Positions 5,269-5,324 of a stretch of 5,324 bases of DNA are shown piece by piece. The DNA is from Odoribacteraceae bacterium (GTDB lineage: Bacteria > Bacteroidota > Bacteroidia > Bacteroidales > Marinifilaceae). The stretch's first letter is position 1. Each line of letters begins with the position of its first letter. The stretch spans positions 1 through 5,324 of the forward strand of contig JAIRXZ010000064.1 of NCBI GenBank assembly GCA_031267995.1, written 5' to 3'. A program made the position numbers and the translations under genes. The notes below the pieces were generated by a model. The model saw only the letters and a program-made list of their open reading frames with translations. It had not been told where the DNA came from and did not search any database.

Positions 5269-5324
5269 ATGAAAGCAAAAATGATCTTCATGACCGTGGT
5301 CTCCGGCTTGGCGGGAGGCCTCCT
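5269..5324 (+). CDS. 5' end of a membrane-anchored or exported protein (partial)
   Basis: The ATG at 5269 opens a frame that runs off the window. The 18 complete codons read MKAKMIFMTVVSGLAGGL: a short basic start followed by a hydrophobic, small-residue stretch, as in a signal peptide or N-terminal membrane anchor. The AT-rich leader with an inverted repeat (5174-5190) supports a new transcription unit. HtrA/Deg-type proteases of this phylum begin in a similar way, but so do many other exported proteins, so no function is assigned. Confidence 0.6.
   Translation, partial: MKAKMIFMTVVSGLAGGL

Overview
The window looks like a chromosomal segment of a high-GC member of the Bacteroidota, probably order Bacteroidales. 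The evidence is the protein sequences. RuvX carries the Bacteroidetes-style 'VGHPKQM' and 'DERFTSV' wording. A short DivIC/FtsB-like protein with the 'LEKFAREQYLMKRPDED' ending lies directly before ruvX and def. Shine-Dalgarno sequences are weak or absent. Real genes use codons ending in C very heavily, and this bias was used below to separate coding from non-coding frames. A Rikenellaceae/Alistipes-like host is possible, but the genus is not established.

Layout: a flavin reductase-family gene (50-622, +) is followed by about 640 bp without an intact gene. That gap holds two minus-strand stretches with host-like codon usage that look like gene debris (885-1055 and about 1090-1161). Next is a minus-strand P1B-type heavy-metal ATPase (1263-3263), convergent with the flavin reductase. 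A short divergent intergenic region with two small inverted repeats separates the ATPase from a tight plus-strand run: divIC-like (3372-3683), ruvX (3693-4118) and def (4125-4682), with gaps of 9 and 6 bp. This run links cell division, an RNase H-fold nuclease/resolvase-family protein and N-terminal protein maturation, and is probably one transcript. The ATPase is a separate unit that would export Zn/Cd/Pb-type metal ions.

The most unusual element follows def directly. It is an approximately 290-bp imperfect palindrome (4711-5000) with its dyad axis at 4855/4856. It contains eleven 21-bp units in exact register (4741-4971), and its outer arms match at 65 of 71 positions. Because the units are palindromic, both strands read as open frames of similar seven-residue repeats. 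I do not recognise this element. It may be a structured RNA or terminator, a palindromic mobile element, a DNA-binding array with a two-helical-turn pitch, or less likely a repeat protein gene. An AT-rich leader with a perfect 8-1-8 inverted repeat then precedes the first codons of a new gene (5269 to the window edge) whose N-terminus resembles a signal peptide or membrane anchor.
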